This document shows, piece after piece, positions 18,196 to 26,263 of a stretch of DNA of 64,000 nucleotides. The stretch is taken from NCBI GenBank assembly GCA_031361295.1, contig JANMCN010000301.1, positions 23,093-87,092 of the forward strand, read 5' to 3'. The notes under the pieces are model-generated. The model ran no database searches. It was not told the origin of the DNA and saw only the letters and a list, made by a program, of their open reading frames with translations. This stretch comes from JALZOC01 sp031361295. Lineage in GTDB: Bacteria > Acidobacteriota > Vicinamibacteria > Vicinamibacterales > 2-12-FULL-66-21. The first letter of the stretch is position 1; each line of letters begins with the position of its first letter. A program made the position numbers and the translations under genes.

Positions 18196-19752
18196 TTGCG
18201 CCAGAAGCTCGCCGAGCTCTCGAAGAACCTGGCGATCTACGGCGCGGGCGACGTCGCGATCCAGGCGGTCAACTTCCTGCTGCTGCGTTTCTATGTCGAG
18301 TACCTGACCCCGGCCGACTACGGGATCCTCGCGCTGCTCGCGAGCATCGAGGCGCCCGTGAAGCTCTTCTTCCGCTGGGGAGTGGACGGGGCGTTCATGC
18401 GCTACTGGTTCGACTGCCCGGACGAACGCGAGCGGCAGCGGCTGGCGAGCACGCTCTTCTTCTTCCTCCTCGCGGTCAACGGCGCGTTGCTCGTCCTCTC
18501 GCTTGCGGCGGCGCCGTTTCTCTCCGAGCGGCTGCTCCGCACACCCGGGTACACGCTGGCGCTGCAGCTCGTCCTGCTGAACACATTCGCCATCGGATTC
18601 ACCTTCATTCCATTCCACGTGCTCAGGATGGAGAAGCGCGCGCGCGAGTTCAGCGCGCTGACGCTCGCGCGGTCCGTCTCCACGATCGTCCTGCGCATCG
18701 TCCTGGTCATGGGCATGGGCCTCGGGGTCTTCGGGGTGGTCGTCGCGGATATTGCCGTGACCGGCGTGCTGATGATCATCATGGTCCGATGGTTCGCGCC
18801 ACTCCTGCGGCCGATGTTTTCGATGCCCGTGCTCCGCAAGTCGCTGGCCTTCGGCCTCCCGCGCGTGCCGCACGGCTTTGCGCTGCAGGTCATGGCCGTC
18901 GGCGACCGGTTCGTGATGGGCCGCTACCTGACCGTCCAGGACGTCGGGTTCTATTCCATGGGCGTGAGCTTCGGCCTCATTCAGAAGGTGGCGCTCGGCG
19001 CGTTCGAGTACGCGTGGGCGCCGTTCTATTACGCGACCGCGCGCGAACCGGACGCACCGAGGGTGTTCAGCACGATTACGACGTACGGCGTCGCGATTCT
19101 CGCCTTGATGACCGCCGGGCTGTCGGCCATCGCCGCCGACCTCCTCGACCTCGTGACGCACGGACAGTACGTCGGCTCGGCGGGCGTGGTCGCGTGGACC
19201 GCGGTCGGCGTGTTCTTCTACGGTGTGTATCTCCTGACGTCCACGGGGTTGAACATCACCAGCCGGACCCGCTACTACCCCGTGAGCACCGCCATCGGCG
19301 CCGCCGCCAATATCGGATTGTGCGTCGCGTGGATTCCCCGGTTCGGAATCATCGGCGCGGCGTGGGCCAACGCCGCGGCGTACGCGCTCCAGGCGGCGAT
19401 CGCCTACCGGATGTCGCAACGGTTCTATCCGGTCACGTACGAGTACGGCAGAGTGCTGCGGTCCGTGGGTGCCGCGGGGGCGGCGTTCGTCGCGGCGTCC
19501 GCCCTCCCGGCGATGCCCTCATGGCTGGGCATTCCCGTCCGAGGGACGGCGGTCGTGCTGGTGATGGGGACGCTGCTGGCAATCACGCGGTTCTTCAATC
19601 CGGAGGAGCTTCGGGGGCTGTATGCGCTGCGTCGGCGTCGATCGGGGGGCGTGCGTGGACCCGCAGCGGACACGACCGAACTGGCGGGTGAACTCGTGGC
19701 CGTGGACCTGTCGGCAGAACCCATCGCGGGTGCCCCCGACACAAAGCGCTGA
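18196..19752 (+). CDS. Wzx-like oligosaccharide flippase
   Basis: A 518-aa polytopic protein of the MATE/MOP superfamily, probably flipping an undecaprenyl-linked oligosaccharide across the inner membrane. It begins with AELSKNLAIYGAGDVAIQAV and contains about 14 hydrophobic segments; ADYGILALLASIEAPVKLF in the first segment is typical of polysaccharide flippases. RFVMGRYLTVQDVGFYSMG is a family feature in the middle. It starts with TTG at 18196, five bases after the methyltransferase stop. The last 50 residues are soluble and polar. The presence of a flippase without a visible Wzy in this window suggests an incomplete view of the locus. Confidence 0.9.
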   Translation: MRQKLAELSKNLAIYGAGDVAIQAVNFLLLRFYVEYLTPADYGILALLASIEAPVKLFFRWGVDGAFMRYWFDCPDERERQRLASTLFFFLLAVNGALLVLSLAAAPFLSERLLRTPGYTLALQLVLLNTFAIGFTFIPFHVLRMEKRAREFSALTLARSVSTIVLRIVLVMGMGLGVFGVVVADIAVTGVLMIIMVRWFAPLLRPMFSMPVLRKSLAFGLPRVPHGFALQVMAVGDRFVMGRYLTVQDVGFYSMGVSFGLIQKVALGAFEYAWAPFYYATAREPDAPRVFSTITTYGVAILALMTAGLSAIAADLLDLVTHGQYVGSAGVVAWTAVGVFFYGVYLLTSTGLNITSRTRYYPVSTAIGAAANIGLCVAWIPRFGIIGAAWANAAAYALQAAIAYRMSQRFYPVTYEYGRVLRSVGAAGAAFVAASALPAMPSWLGIPVRGTAVVLVMGTLLAITRFFNPEELRGLYALRRRRSGGVRGPAADTTELAGELVAVDLSAEPIAGAPDTKR

Positions 19753-19820
19753 GGTGCCGCAGGCGCTCACTGGTTCCACCTCCGCCGCCCAGAGGCACGT
19801 GGCGTTCCGCCCTGTCCACT

Positions 19821-19828
19821 GGTACAAT
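19821..19828 (+). promoter_or_regulatory. candidate -10 box (GGTACAAT)
   Basis: GGTACAAT occurs in the gap after the flippase gene, 29 bases ahead of an ATG at 19858 and far upstream of the preferred start at 20005. No good -35 is seen at 16-18 bases. The recurrence of this word before other starts is discussed in the findings. Confidence 0.3.
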
Positions 19829-20004
19829 GGCCGGGATCGTCATGTCAGTCGGGGTGGATGGCACCCGCGGCTGACCCTGGCGCCGTTCCTGCGGAACTGC
19901 CGCCGGGGACGCGCGCGCCCCGAATACACCGTTCCTTCACAGCTGCGACAGACGAATGGGCGATCTTCGGCTCGCCGGGTTCGCCACTGGAGATGTGCCA
20001 ATCG

Positions 20005-21306
20005 ATGGGTCTGGCTCGTAACACCGCCGCCGACACAGCGCCCGGCCGGGCCCGGGGCGGCCTGCTGCACTCGTCGATCGCGAAGGTCCGCGAGTCCATC
20101 GCCTCGCGCGCCAGGGCGCTGCCGCTGGCACGCCATGCGTGGGCGCGGTACCGTCGTCGCCGGTACGAGCAGCGTATCAGCCGCTTCATCGAGGAGAAGA
20201 CGGGCCGAGCCGATCGGCTGCCGCTGGGCGCCGTGTACGAAGCGACGATGCGGTGCAACCTGCATTGCGAGTTCTGTTATGTCGGGGACCTGCTCAACAT
20301 CGAGGGTGAGTGGCGCGAAGAGATGACGCTCGACGCGCTGCGCAAGGCCTTTCCCGACGATCCGGGTTTCCAGGTCAGTCTGACGGGCGGCGAGATCTTC
20401 ATGCGGAAGGACATCCTCTCCGTACTGAATCTCTTTCGCGACAAGGGCTACGCGTGCGGCTACCTGACGACCAACGGCACGATCATCACGGAGGAGCGCG
20501 CCGAGGCGCTCGCCGAGCTGGCGGCCGCGGGCTTCCTCAAGCACATCAGCGTTTCGATCGACGGCCCCGGCGCGATTCACGATGCCGCACGGGGTCTCGA
20601 AGGGACGTTCACGCGGACATGTGAGGGCCTCCGGCGGCTCCAGGCTGCGGCCAGGCGGAAGCACGCGCGGCTCCGGGTGAGCATCAACACGACGGTCGCC
20701 CATCAGAGCCTCGACGCGCTCGACCAGATGGTCGATGTGGCCGAGGAGCTCGGCGTCGACGCCATCGGGCTCAATCACCTCATGTTCAGCACGCCCGAGG
20801 AAGTGGACGAGACGGTCCGGCTGATCGGCGCCACCGATGCGTCCGCGATCGCGACCTTCGTGACGCCCGATCCCGGGCTCGATATCGAAACGGTTCGCCG
20901 GAAAGTGGCCGCGCTGCAGGACAAGTGCCGTGAGCGGAACGTCCTGTTCGATTTTCGCCCGAAGGTGCACCCGCAGCTGATCGACAACTACTACACGCCC
21001 GGCGCGAAGCTCGAAGGCCGATGCCTGTATCCGTTCCTGCACGCGCGCGTGTCGTTCTCCGGCAAGGTGTATTTCTGCCCGTTCATCCGGGTGGAGGTCG
21101 GCGACCTCGCCGAGTCGTCGCTCGAGGAGATCTGGAACGGTGAGCGCTACGTGGACATGCGCCGGCGTCTGGTTGAAAACGGCATCTTCCCGGTCTGCCG
21201 CCGCTGCTGCAAGGTGGAGCTCTCCCCCGTTCCGCTGGCCGAACCGTTCGGCGCCGGCGTCGTCGCTCCGCCACGCCGCGCGATTCCGTTGACGGTGGTC
21301 CAGTGA
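20005..21306 (+). CDS. radical SAM/SPASM-domain enzyme
   Basis: A radical SAM enzyme of 433 aa from ATG 20005. The motif CNLHCEFCYV gives C84, C88 and C91. VSLTGGEIFMRKDI is the SAM-binding GGE strand. The C-terminus has cysteines at GRCLYPFLHARVSF, VYFCPFIRVEVGDL and FPVCRRCCKVEL, fitting auxiliary-cluster (SPASM/twitch) ligands. I prefer 20005 because a GGAG lies about 12 bases ahead; an in-frame ATG at 19858 would add 49 residues with a poorly ordered composition. Together with the enzymes at 15684 and 21303 it forms a trio of radical SAM genes in the same locus. Substrate unknown. Confidence 0.85.
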   Translation: MGLARNTAADTAPGRARGGLLHSSIAKVRESIASRARALPLARHAWARYRRRRYEQRISRFIEEKTGRADRLPLGAVYEATMRCNLHCEFCYVGDLLNIEGEWREEMTLDALRKAFPDDPGFQVSLTGGEIFMRKDILSVLNLFRDKGYACGYLTTNGTIITEERAEALAELAAAGFLKHISVSIDGPGAIHDAARGLEGTFTRTCEGLRRLQAAARRKHARLRVSINTTVAHQSLDALDQMVDVAEELGVDAIGLNHLMFSTPEEVDETVRLIGATDASAIATFVTPDPGLDIETVRRKVAALQDKCRERNVLFDFRPKVHPQLIDNYYTPGAKLEGRCLYPFLHARVSFSGKVYFCPFIRVEVGDLAESSLEEIWNGERYVDMRRRLVENGIFPVCRRCCKVELSPVPLAEPFGAGVVAPPRRAIPLTVVQ

Positions 21307-22820
21307 GCGTCGCGCACACGCTCGGGCGGCGCACGCTGCTCATCAACCCCCCGCTCATCAACGGGGTCGCGTTCACGCGCCAGGGGCGCTGCCAGGAACG
21401 CGAAGACGTCCTCGGGACGACCAAGCCGCCCTATACGCTCGCACTGGCGGGTGCGCTGCTGCGCGACGCCGGGTGCGACGTGCGGCTCATCGACGCCACC
21501 TCGGAGCGGCTGACGATGGACGACGTGATCGCGCGGCTCGAACGCGAGCAGTTCGTCCCCACGCTGATCGTGTTTCCGAGCACGACGCCCACGCTCGACG
21601 CGGACGTGGAGGCGATCGCGCGGATCAAGCGCAGGTTCGGCGCACCCATGTTCTGCTTCGGCCCGCACGCCTCGACCGCCGCGGCCGCCTCGATGGACCG
21701 CGTCCCGGCCGTGGACGGGATGTTCGTGGGCGAACCGGAGGACGGGATCGTCCAGCTCGCCGGGCTCGCGTCGGTCGGATCCCTCGCGGAGGTTCCGAGC
21801 CTGACCTGGCGCACCCCGGAGGCCGGCGGCGCGGTCGTGCCTCACCGCGGGCATGGCAGCTTCACGGCCTTCGCGACCATGCCGTACCCCGCCTGGGACC
21901 TGGTCGCGCTCGACGGCTACGCGCTGCCGCTCGTGAACAAGCGCTACGTCATCGTCGAAACCAGCCGCGGCTGCCCGTATACGTGCGACTTCTGCGTCGC
22001 GCCCATCCACCAGGGGCACAAGTTCCGCGAGCGCAGTCCGAAATCACTCGTGGACGAAATCGAGCGCAGCTATCGAGAGCTCGCGGTCGAGTTCTTCTAC
22101 CTGTGGGGCGACACGGTGACGTTGAACGTCAAGTCGTTCAGCGCGTTCTGCGACGAGCTCATCGCTCGAAACCTGCCCATCCAGTGGTTCGGAAACGCCC
22201 GGGCGGACAATCTGACGGACCCGGCGTTCGTGCACCGGCTGAAGCGTTCCGGCTGCTGGATGCTCGCGCTCGGCATCGAATCCGAGTCGGACGAAGTCCG
22301 CAAGGACATGGTCAAGCGGCTCGAACGGGAAAAGATCCAGGCGGCCTTCCGCAATATGCGTGAGGCGGGCATCCGGTCGTTCGCGTTCTTCATCTTCGGC
22401 TATCCCGGGGAGACGCCCGAGACGATGGACCACACGATCGACTACGCCATCCGGCTCGACCCGGATTTCGCCAACTTCTATCCGGCCGTGCCCTACCCGG
22501 GGACGGCGCTCTACGCCAAGTGCGTCCGCGACTCGCTGCTCCCTGACGAGGCACGCGACGACTGGTCGAAGATGGAATACTCGTATTATCTGCTGCGCGG
22601 GAACGGCCTCGACGAGCGGCTCGTCATGGAGGCCATCAACAGGGCGAAGCGCCGCTTCTTCCTGCGCCCCGGCTACATGGCGCGGCACGTCGGCGACGTC
22701 GCGAGGATTGCCGTCACCAAGCAGAGCATCGTCTGGCAGGTGCTGGCTCGGACGCTGTTCGGGTCCAAGGTCGTGGACACGTCGAAAGTGCGGCAGGCTG
22801 ATTCGGCTACCGTCACCTAG
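21303..22820 (+). CDS. B12-binding-domain radical SAM enzyme
   Basis: A 505-aa enzyme with an N-terminal cobalamin-binding-like domain (TLLINPPLI, then TLALAGALLRDAGCDVRLID, and TLIVFPSTTPTLDADVEAI) and a radical SAM domain with CPYTCDFC at C224, C228 and C231. GIESESDEVRKDMVKRLER and FGYPGETPETMDHTIDYAI are family signatures of class B-like enzymes such as BchE/HpnJ-type and PhpK-type proteins. The usual DxHxxG cobalamin motif is not evident, so cobalamin binding is not certain. The GTG start overlaps the previous gene by 4 bases, implying co-expression. It may methylate or rearrange a lipid or sugar of this locus. Confidence 0.88.
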   Translation: MSVAHTLGRRTLLINPPLINGVAFTRQGRCQEREDVLGTTKPPYTLALAGALLRDAGCDVRLIDATSERLTMDDVIARLEREQFVPTLIVFPSTTPTLDADVEAIARIKRRFGAPMFCFGPHASTAAAASMDRVPAVDGMFVGEPEDGIVQLAGLASVGSLAEVPSLTWRTPEAGGAVVPHRGHGSFTAFATMPYPAWDLVALDGYALPLVNKRYVIVETSRGCPYTCDFCVAPIHQGHKFRERSPKSLVDEIERSYRELAVEFFYLWGDTVTLNVKSFSAFCDELIARNLPIQWFGNARADNLTDPAFVHRLKRSGCWMLALGIESESDEVRKDMVKRLEREKIQAAFRNMREAGIRSFAFFIFGYPGETPETMDHTIDYAIRLDPDFANFYPAVPYPGTALYAKCVRDSLLPDEARDDWSKMEYSYYLLRGNGLDERLVMEAINRAKRRFFLRPGYMARHVGDVARIAVTKQSIVWQVLARTLFGSKVVDTSKVRQADSATVT

Positions 22821-22837
22821 AGGGGCGCTGGCGGACA

Positions 22838-22848
22838 GGGGACGGTTG
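22838..22848 (+). repeat. GGGGACGGTTG intergenic word, copy 1
   Basis: An 11-base word in the 42-base gap between two convergent genes. The same word is at 29642-29652, also between convergent genes. It could be part of a degenerate REP-like element. Two copies are too few to prove a family. Confidence 0.35.
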
Positions 22849-22862
22849 ACAGTCGGACGCCA

Positions 22863-23318
22863 CTATCGCGCCGGCTTGCGCGCGCCCAGGTCAATCCGGT
22901 TCAGGGGCACATCCCAGTGCGCCACGAGCAGCTCGAAGCGCCGTTCCTCCTCCTTCTGCAGCTTCGCGCGGTCCGGGAAGAGTTTTGCGACGATCTCCGC
23001 TTCGGTCGGCGATGACGGACGTGTGGCGGGCTGAACGAGCTCCACGGCGAAGGTCCAGTCGGCGCGGCCGTCACCATGGTTCTTTGGTACGTAGGTCTTG
23101 ACCGACAGGTAGAGACCCGACTTCTCCATCTCCTTCAGAATCGGATAGTGGTTGCGCTGGAAGAGGTCCAGGAACTCATCCTGCGAGCCCCACTTCACGG
23201 TGTAGAAGTACCACACGGTCTTCGGCTCGCCCGCCGCCTGGTGCGCCGGCGCCTGCGCTTTGACGCCGGGGGCCAGCAGCAGCACCGCGGCCAACGCGAC
23301 GCTCAGTCTTCGTAACAT
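22863..23318 (-). CDS. secreted protein of unknown function
   Basis: A 151-aa protein with a clean signal peptide (RRLSVALAAVLLLAPGVKA, probable cleavage after KAQA). The mature part begins with TVWYFYTVKWGSQDEFLDLF, which looks like an alpha+beta barrel/EthD-like dimeric fold, and continues with ERRFELLVAHWDVPLNRIDL near the end. I chose ATG 23318 because GGAGGGGAG stands a few bases upstream and the signal peptide starts there; longer forms would add a basic unlikely N-terminus. It is convergent with the B12-type radical SAM gene. I do not recognise the exact family. Confidence 0.72.
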   Translation of the reverse strand: MLRRLSVALAAVLLLAPGVKAQAPAHQAAGEPKTVWYFYTVKWGSQDEFLDLFQRNHYPILKEMEKSGLYLSVKTYVPKNHGDGRADWTFAVELVQPATRPSSPTEAEIVAKLFPDRAKLQKEEERRFELLVAHWDVPLNRIDLGARKPAR

Positions 23319-23512
23319 GCTTCTCCCCTCCGCCTGGATGATACTGCCTGTCCGTGCCCGGCGCCGCATGGCTGCAGCCCGAAATGGGGCCACTCATCTT
23401 TGGCGCAAGTCGTGAGCCAGGGAATCCGTCCTGCGACGCACGCGGTGCGCCGCGATGAAGGGTCGAAAGCGGTGACTTCCGCCTCGAGGCGCCCCGATGC
23501 GACAATCGCCCC

Positions 23513-23896
23513 ATGAGCCTCGCGCACCTGACCCTGCCGACACAGCATGTCGATCGGACCGCGTCATTCTTTGAAAGAACCCTGGGCTACACGAGAAATC
23601 CGGTGCCGGGCAACTCACCGGTCGAGGCGTTGTGGCTCGATATCGGGCGCGGGCAGGAGATGCACGTGTTCTTCGTGGAAGGGTTCCAGGTATCGCCGTT
23701 CGAGGGAGAGTTCGGACGGCACGTGGCGCTGTTCCATCCGCTCGCGGACTTCCCCGCGCTCAAGCAGCGGCTGGCCGTGGAGGGAGCGGCGCTCATGGAG
23801 CCGCTCAGGACGACGCCGTTCGAGCGCTTCTTCTTCCGCGAGCCGATCAACGGATACGTGTTCGAAGTGGTCGATCAGGACAGGCCGAGGCCTTAG
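23513..23896 (+). CDS. VOC-superfamily (glyoxalase/dioxygenase-like) protein
   Basis: A 127-aa single-domain vicinal-oxygen-chelate protein. The first beta-alpha module begins LAHLTLPTQHVDRTASFFER and continues with LGYTRNPVPG; the second has HVALFHPLADFPALKQRL and ends INGYVFEVVDQ, which matches the typical C-terminal glutamate metal ligand in a FEV context. H5 is the likely first metal ligand. It may be a lyase, an isomerase or a binding protein; the sequence does not say. Its stop overlaps the convergent cupin gene's stop. Confidence 0.85.
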   Translation: MSLAHLTLPTQHVDRTASFFERTLGYTRNPVPGNSPVEALWLDIGRGQEMHVFFVEGFQVSPFEGEFGRHVALFHPLADFPALKQRLAVEGAALMEPLRTTPFERFFFREPINGYVFEVVDQDRPRP

Positions 23897-24288
23897 AAGC
23901 CCTTGGCGGTCCACTTCGACCAGTAGAACGTCATCGGCACCTTGCCGGTGTTCACGATGCCGTGGAGGACGTTCCCGGCGCTGTACATGACGGCGCCCGG
24001 CCCCACCTGCGTGGTCTTCCCGTCGCAGAAGATCTCGCCCGTGCCGTCGGCCACGATCATGAACTCTTCCTCGGGATGCTGGTGCGGAGGATGCGGACTG
24101 GCGCCCGGATCCAGGACGGCCATCCCGGTGCACATGCCGGTCAGCTGGTCGGTCGGGCCGTTGTAGTGCACGAACACGCGACACCCGTTCTGCACGTCGG
24201 GCGTCAGCGCCGCCAGGTCCAGCACTCCGTCCGGCAGCTTGCCGGCCGCCATGTCGACGTCGACGACGCTGTCTGTCTTGTCTGCCAT
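23893..24288 (-). CDS. cupin-domain protein
   Basis: A 131-aa cupin. The metal-binding motif 1 reads PHPPHQHPEEEFMIV, with the H-x-H-x3-4-E pattern, and motif 2 reads GAVMYSAGNVLHGIVNTG, ending in the expected H. The conserved beta-barrel spacing fits small cupins that bind a metal. I chose ATG 24288 (MADKTDSV) because the longer frame adds a basic, low-complexity N-terminus. Its last codons overlap the convergent VOC gene. Function is unknown; possible roles include dioxygenase, isomerase or sensing. Confidence 0.83.
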   Translation of the reverse strand: MADKTDSVVDVDMAAGKLPDGVLDLAALTPDVQNGCRVFVHYNGPTDQLTGMCTGMAVLDPGASPHPPHQHPEEEFMIVADGTGEIFCDGKTTQVGPGAVMYSAGNVLHGIVNTGKVPMTFYWSKWTAKGF

Positions 24289-24362
24289 GAGCCCATCGTT
24301 CAACAATCGGGACGTCCCGGTCAAGACCGCCGCGCCGATCGGGGTGCGACCCGCCCTCGTGC

Positions 24363-25322
24363 CTACTGCTGCTGGTCGTAGGCCTGCTGGGCCTCGTGGT
24401 CGTCCTCGAGAAAGAGTGACCACTCCTCGTCGGCGGCGAAGTCCTCATCCGGCGGCAGCAGCGTCTGTGACGGCGCGACGCGGACCCGTACCTGGAGCTC
24501 GGTTTCCGCCCGGCCCTTCATCGTGCCGAACGTGGGCGGCACATCGGTGTAGTCGCGGCCGATGGCGGTACGGATGTGACGGTCGCCGGTGATCAGGTTG
24601 TTCGTGGGATCGAATCCCACCCAGCCGAGCGGCGGAAGCAGCGCCTCGACCCACGCGTGGGTCGCACCGGCGGACGAGCGGTCGTTGTGCTCGTCGCCGT
24701 GATACAGGTAGCCGCTGACGTACCGGCAGGGGATGCGCAGCGCCCGCAGCACGGCGATCATGATGTGCGTGAAATCCTGACAGACGCCTTTCCGCGAGCC
24801 GAGGCTCGCCTCGATCGGCGAGTTCACGCCCGTGCTCTTGCGGACGTACTCGAAGGCGTTGTGGATGCTGACGTTCACGTCCCGCACGAGTGTGAGGGGA
24901 TCCCGGCCGTTGGGGCGATCGACGCCGAGCTCCCGCGCGAGATCCTCGAGCAGCGGCGAGGTGCGGGCGAAGTGGCTGGGCAGGAGCATCGGCCAGAGAT
25001 CGCCTTCCGCGATCGCGCGTTCGAGTTCGTCCCACGACTCACCCGGCAGCGCATCCGGCAGGGCGGGCGCCGGCTCGACGTTGACGAGGGCGTCCGCCAC
25101 GATCGTCAGCTCGCGGTGATGCTGCGGCAGGTCGAAGTGATTCACCTGGTTCCCGAGGTGATCCTGAAACGTGAAAATACGCGCGCGCGGGTTGACCGAG
25201 AGCCGGAACGTGAAGCACCGCTGGCGGTCTGCGCTCAGTGGGTGCATGCGCACTTCCATCATGCTCTGCCAGACGGGCCGGTTGTAGCGGTAACGCGTCA
25301 GGTGCCGGATCGCGTAGAACAT
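24363..25322 (-). CDS. transglutaminase-like cysteine protease of the Anbu operon
   Basis: A 319-aa transglutaminase-fold protein. It starts with the bacterial transglutaminase N-terminal domain (FYAIRHLTRYRYNRPVW, MMEVRMHPLSADRQRC). The catalytic triad is visible: C181 in KGVCQDFTHIM, His in the THAWVEALLPP loop, and Asp in GFDPTNN. ATG 25322 overlaps the alpha-E gene stop. In known Anbu loci this protein, an alpha-E protein, an ATP-grasp protein and the Anbu peptidase go together, which suggests one pathway that makes and cuts a peptide bond. It likely acts as an amidase or a transpeptidase; the substrate is unknown. Confidence 0.9.
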   Translation of the reverse strand: MFYAIRHLTRYRYNRPVWQSMMEVRMHPLSADRQRCFTFRLSVNPRARIFTFQDHLGNQVNHFDLPQHHRELTIVADALVNVEPAPALPDALPGESWDELERAIAEGDLWPMLLPSHFARTSPLLEDLARELGVDRPNGRDPLTLVRDVNVSIHNAFEYVRKSTGVNSPIEASLGSRKGVCQDFTHIMIAVLRALRIPCRYVSGYLYHGDEHNDRSSAGATHAWVEALLPPLGWVGFDPTNNLITGDRHIRTAIGRDYTDVPPTFGTMKGRAETELQVRVRVAPSQTLLPPDEDFAADEEWSLFLEDDHEAQQAYDQQQ

Positions 25323-26257
25323 CAGCTTTCGAACGCGACCTCGATCGGATAATCGATGTACGCCTCGTGGACGGCGAGGTGCAGCGCGGCGCACTGGTCG
25401 AGGACGCCGTTCAGGAAGGCGTGCAGGTCGCCGGCCATCAGCTCCGACATCGGCGTGAACGCCAGGGACGCGCGGAGACGGCCGATGATCCGCTCGATGC
25501 GGACCCGCTTGCGCGCGGTGGAATTCTCCACAATCGACTGGAGCGAGGCGTGCATCCGGTCGACGGCGTACCGGACCGAGTACGGAAACTCGGGATGGAC
25601 GAGCAGAAACGTCGCGATTCGCTCCGGCTGCAGGTCCGCCGTGAAGGCGCGGCAGTACGCCTCGAATGCCGCGCAACTCGCCAGCAGCGTCACCCAGTCG
25701 AGGTCGTCGGCCTTGGTCGGGGTGGAGAAGTACGCATCGAGCAGCATCGAGATGGCACAGGCCCGTTCGGTGAACTTCCCGAGCTGGACGAACCGCCAGC
25801 CTTCCGCGTGGCTCATGGTCGTCTCGGTCGCGCCGTAGAAGGTGTAGGAGCCCTCACGGACCATGGCGACCAGGCGCATCACCGACGCCGCATCCTGCGG
25901 ATCCACCTCCGACCCCGCGATCTCGTGGAACAGGCGATTGAGCTGTTCCCACATCTCGGAGCTGATTTCCTCGCGCACCTGGGAGGCGTTGTCGCGCGCC
26001 CCGGCCACGCACGAGACGATCGACGAGCGAATCTGGCTGTCGACCGCGAGCCGGCCGATCGCCACCTGCGGATCCTGATCGCGGGCGTCGGCAGGCAGGC
26101 CGAGCACGGTGAGCGCCCGGTACCAGCGTTGATCGTGGGCGAACTCTCCTCGACTGAGCATGAGGCTGTGGGTCGCCTCGATCGTCCGCGCGCAATTGTC
26201 GGCGCGTTCGAAGTAGCGGCTCATCCAGTAAAGGCTGTCGGCGACGCGGGACAACAT
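25322..26257 (-). CDS. alpha-E domain protein (DUF403) of the Anbu operon
   Basis: A 311-aa all-alpha protein starting LSRVADSLYWMSRYFERADN, the recognised N-terminus of the alpha-E (DUF403) family. It is rich in helices, with LARVxD-type basic repeats and EGWRFVQLGKFTERACAIS in the middle. Its biochemical role is unknown; it always travels with a circularly permuted ATP-grasp protein and is thought to help it. It lies six bases after the ATP-grasp stop and overlaps the transglutaminase start, so it is the third gene of the operon. Length matches the family. Confidence 0.92.
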   Translation of the reverse strand: MLSRVADSLYWMSRYFERADNCARTIEATHSLMLSRGEFAHDQRWYRALTVLGLPADARDQDPQVAIGRLAVDSQIRSSIVSCVAGARDNASQVREEISSEMWEQLNRLFHEIAGSEVDPQDAASVMRLVAMVREGSYTFYGATETTMSHAEGWRFVQLGKFTERACAISMLLDAYFSTPTKADDLDWVTLLASCAAFEAYCRAFTADLQPERIATFLLVHPEFPYSVRYAVDRMHASLQSIVENSTARKRVRIERIIGRLRASLAFTPMSELMAGDLHAFLNGVLDQCAALHLAVHEAYIDYPIEVAFES

Positions 26258-26263
26258 GGGCGT

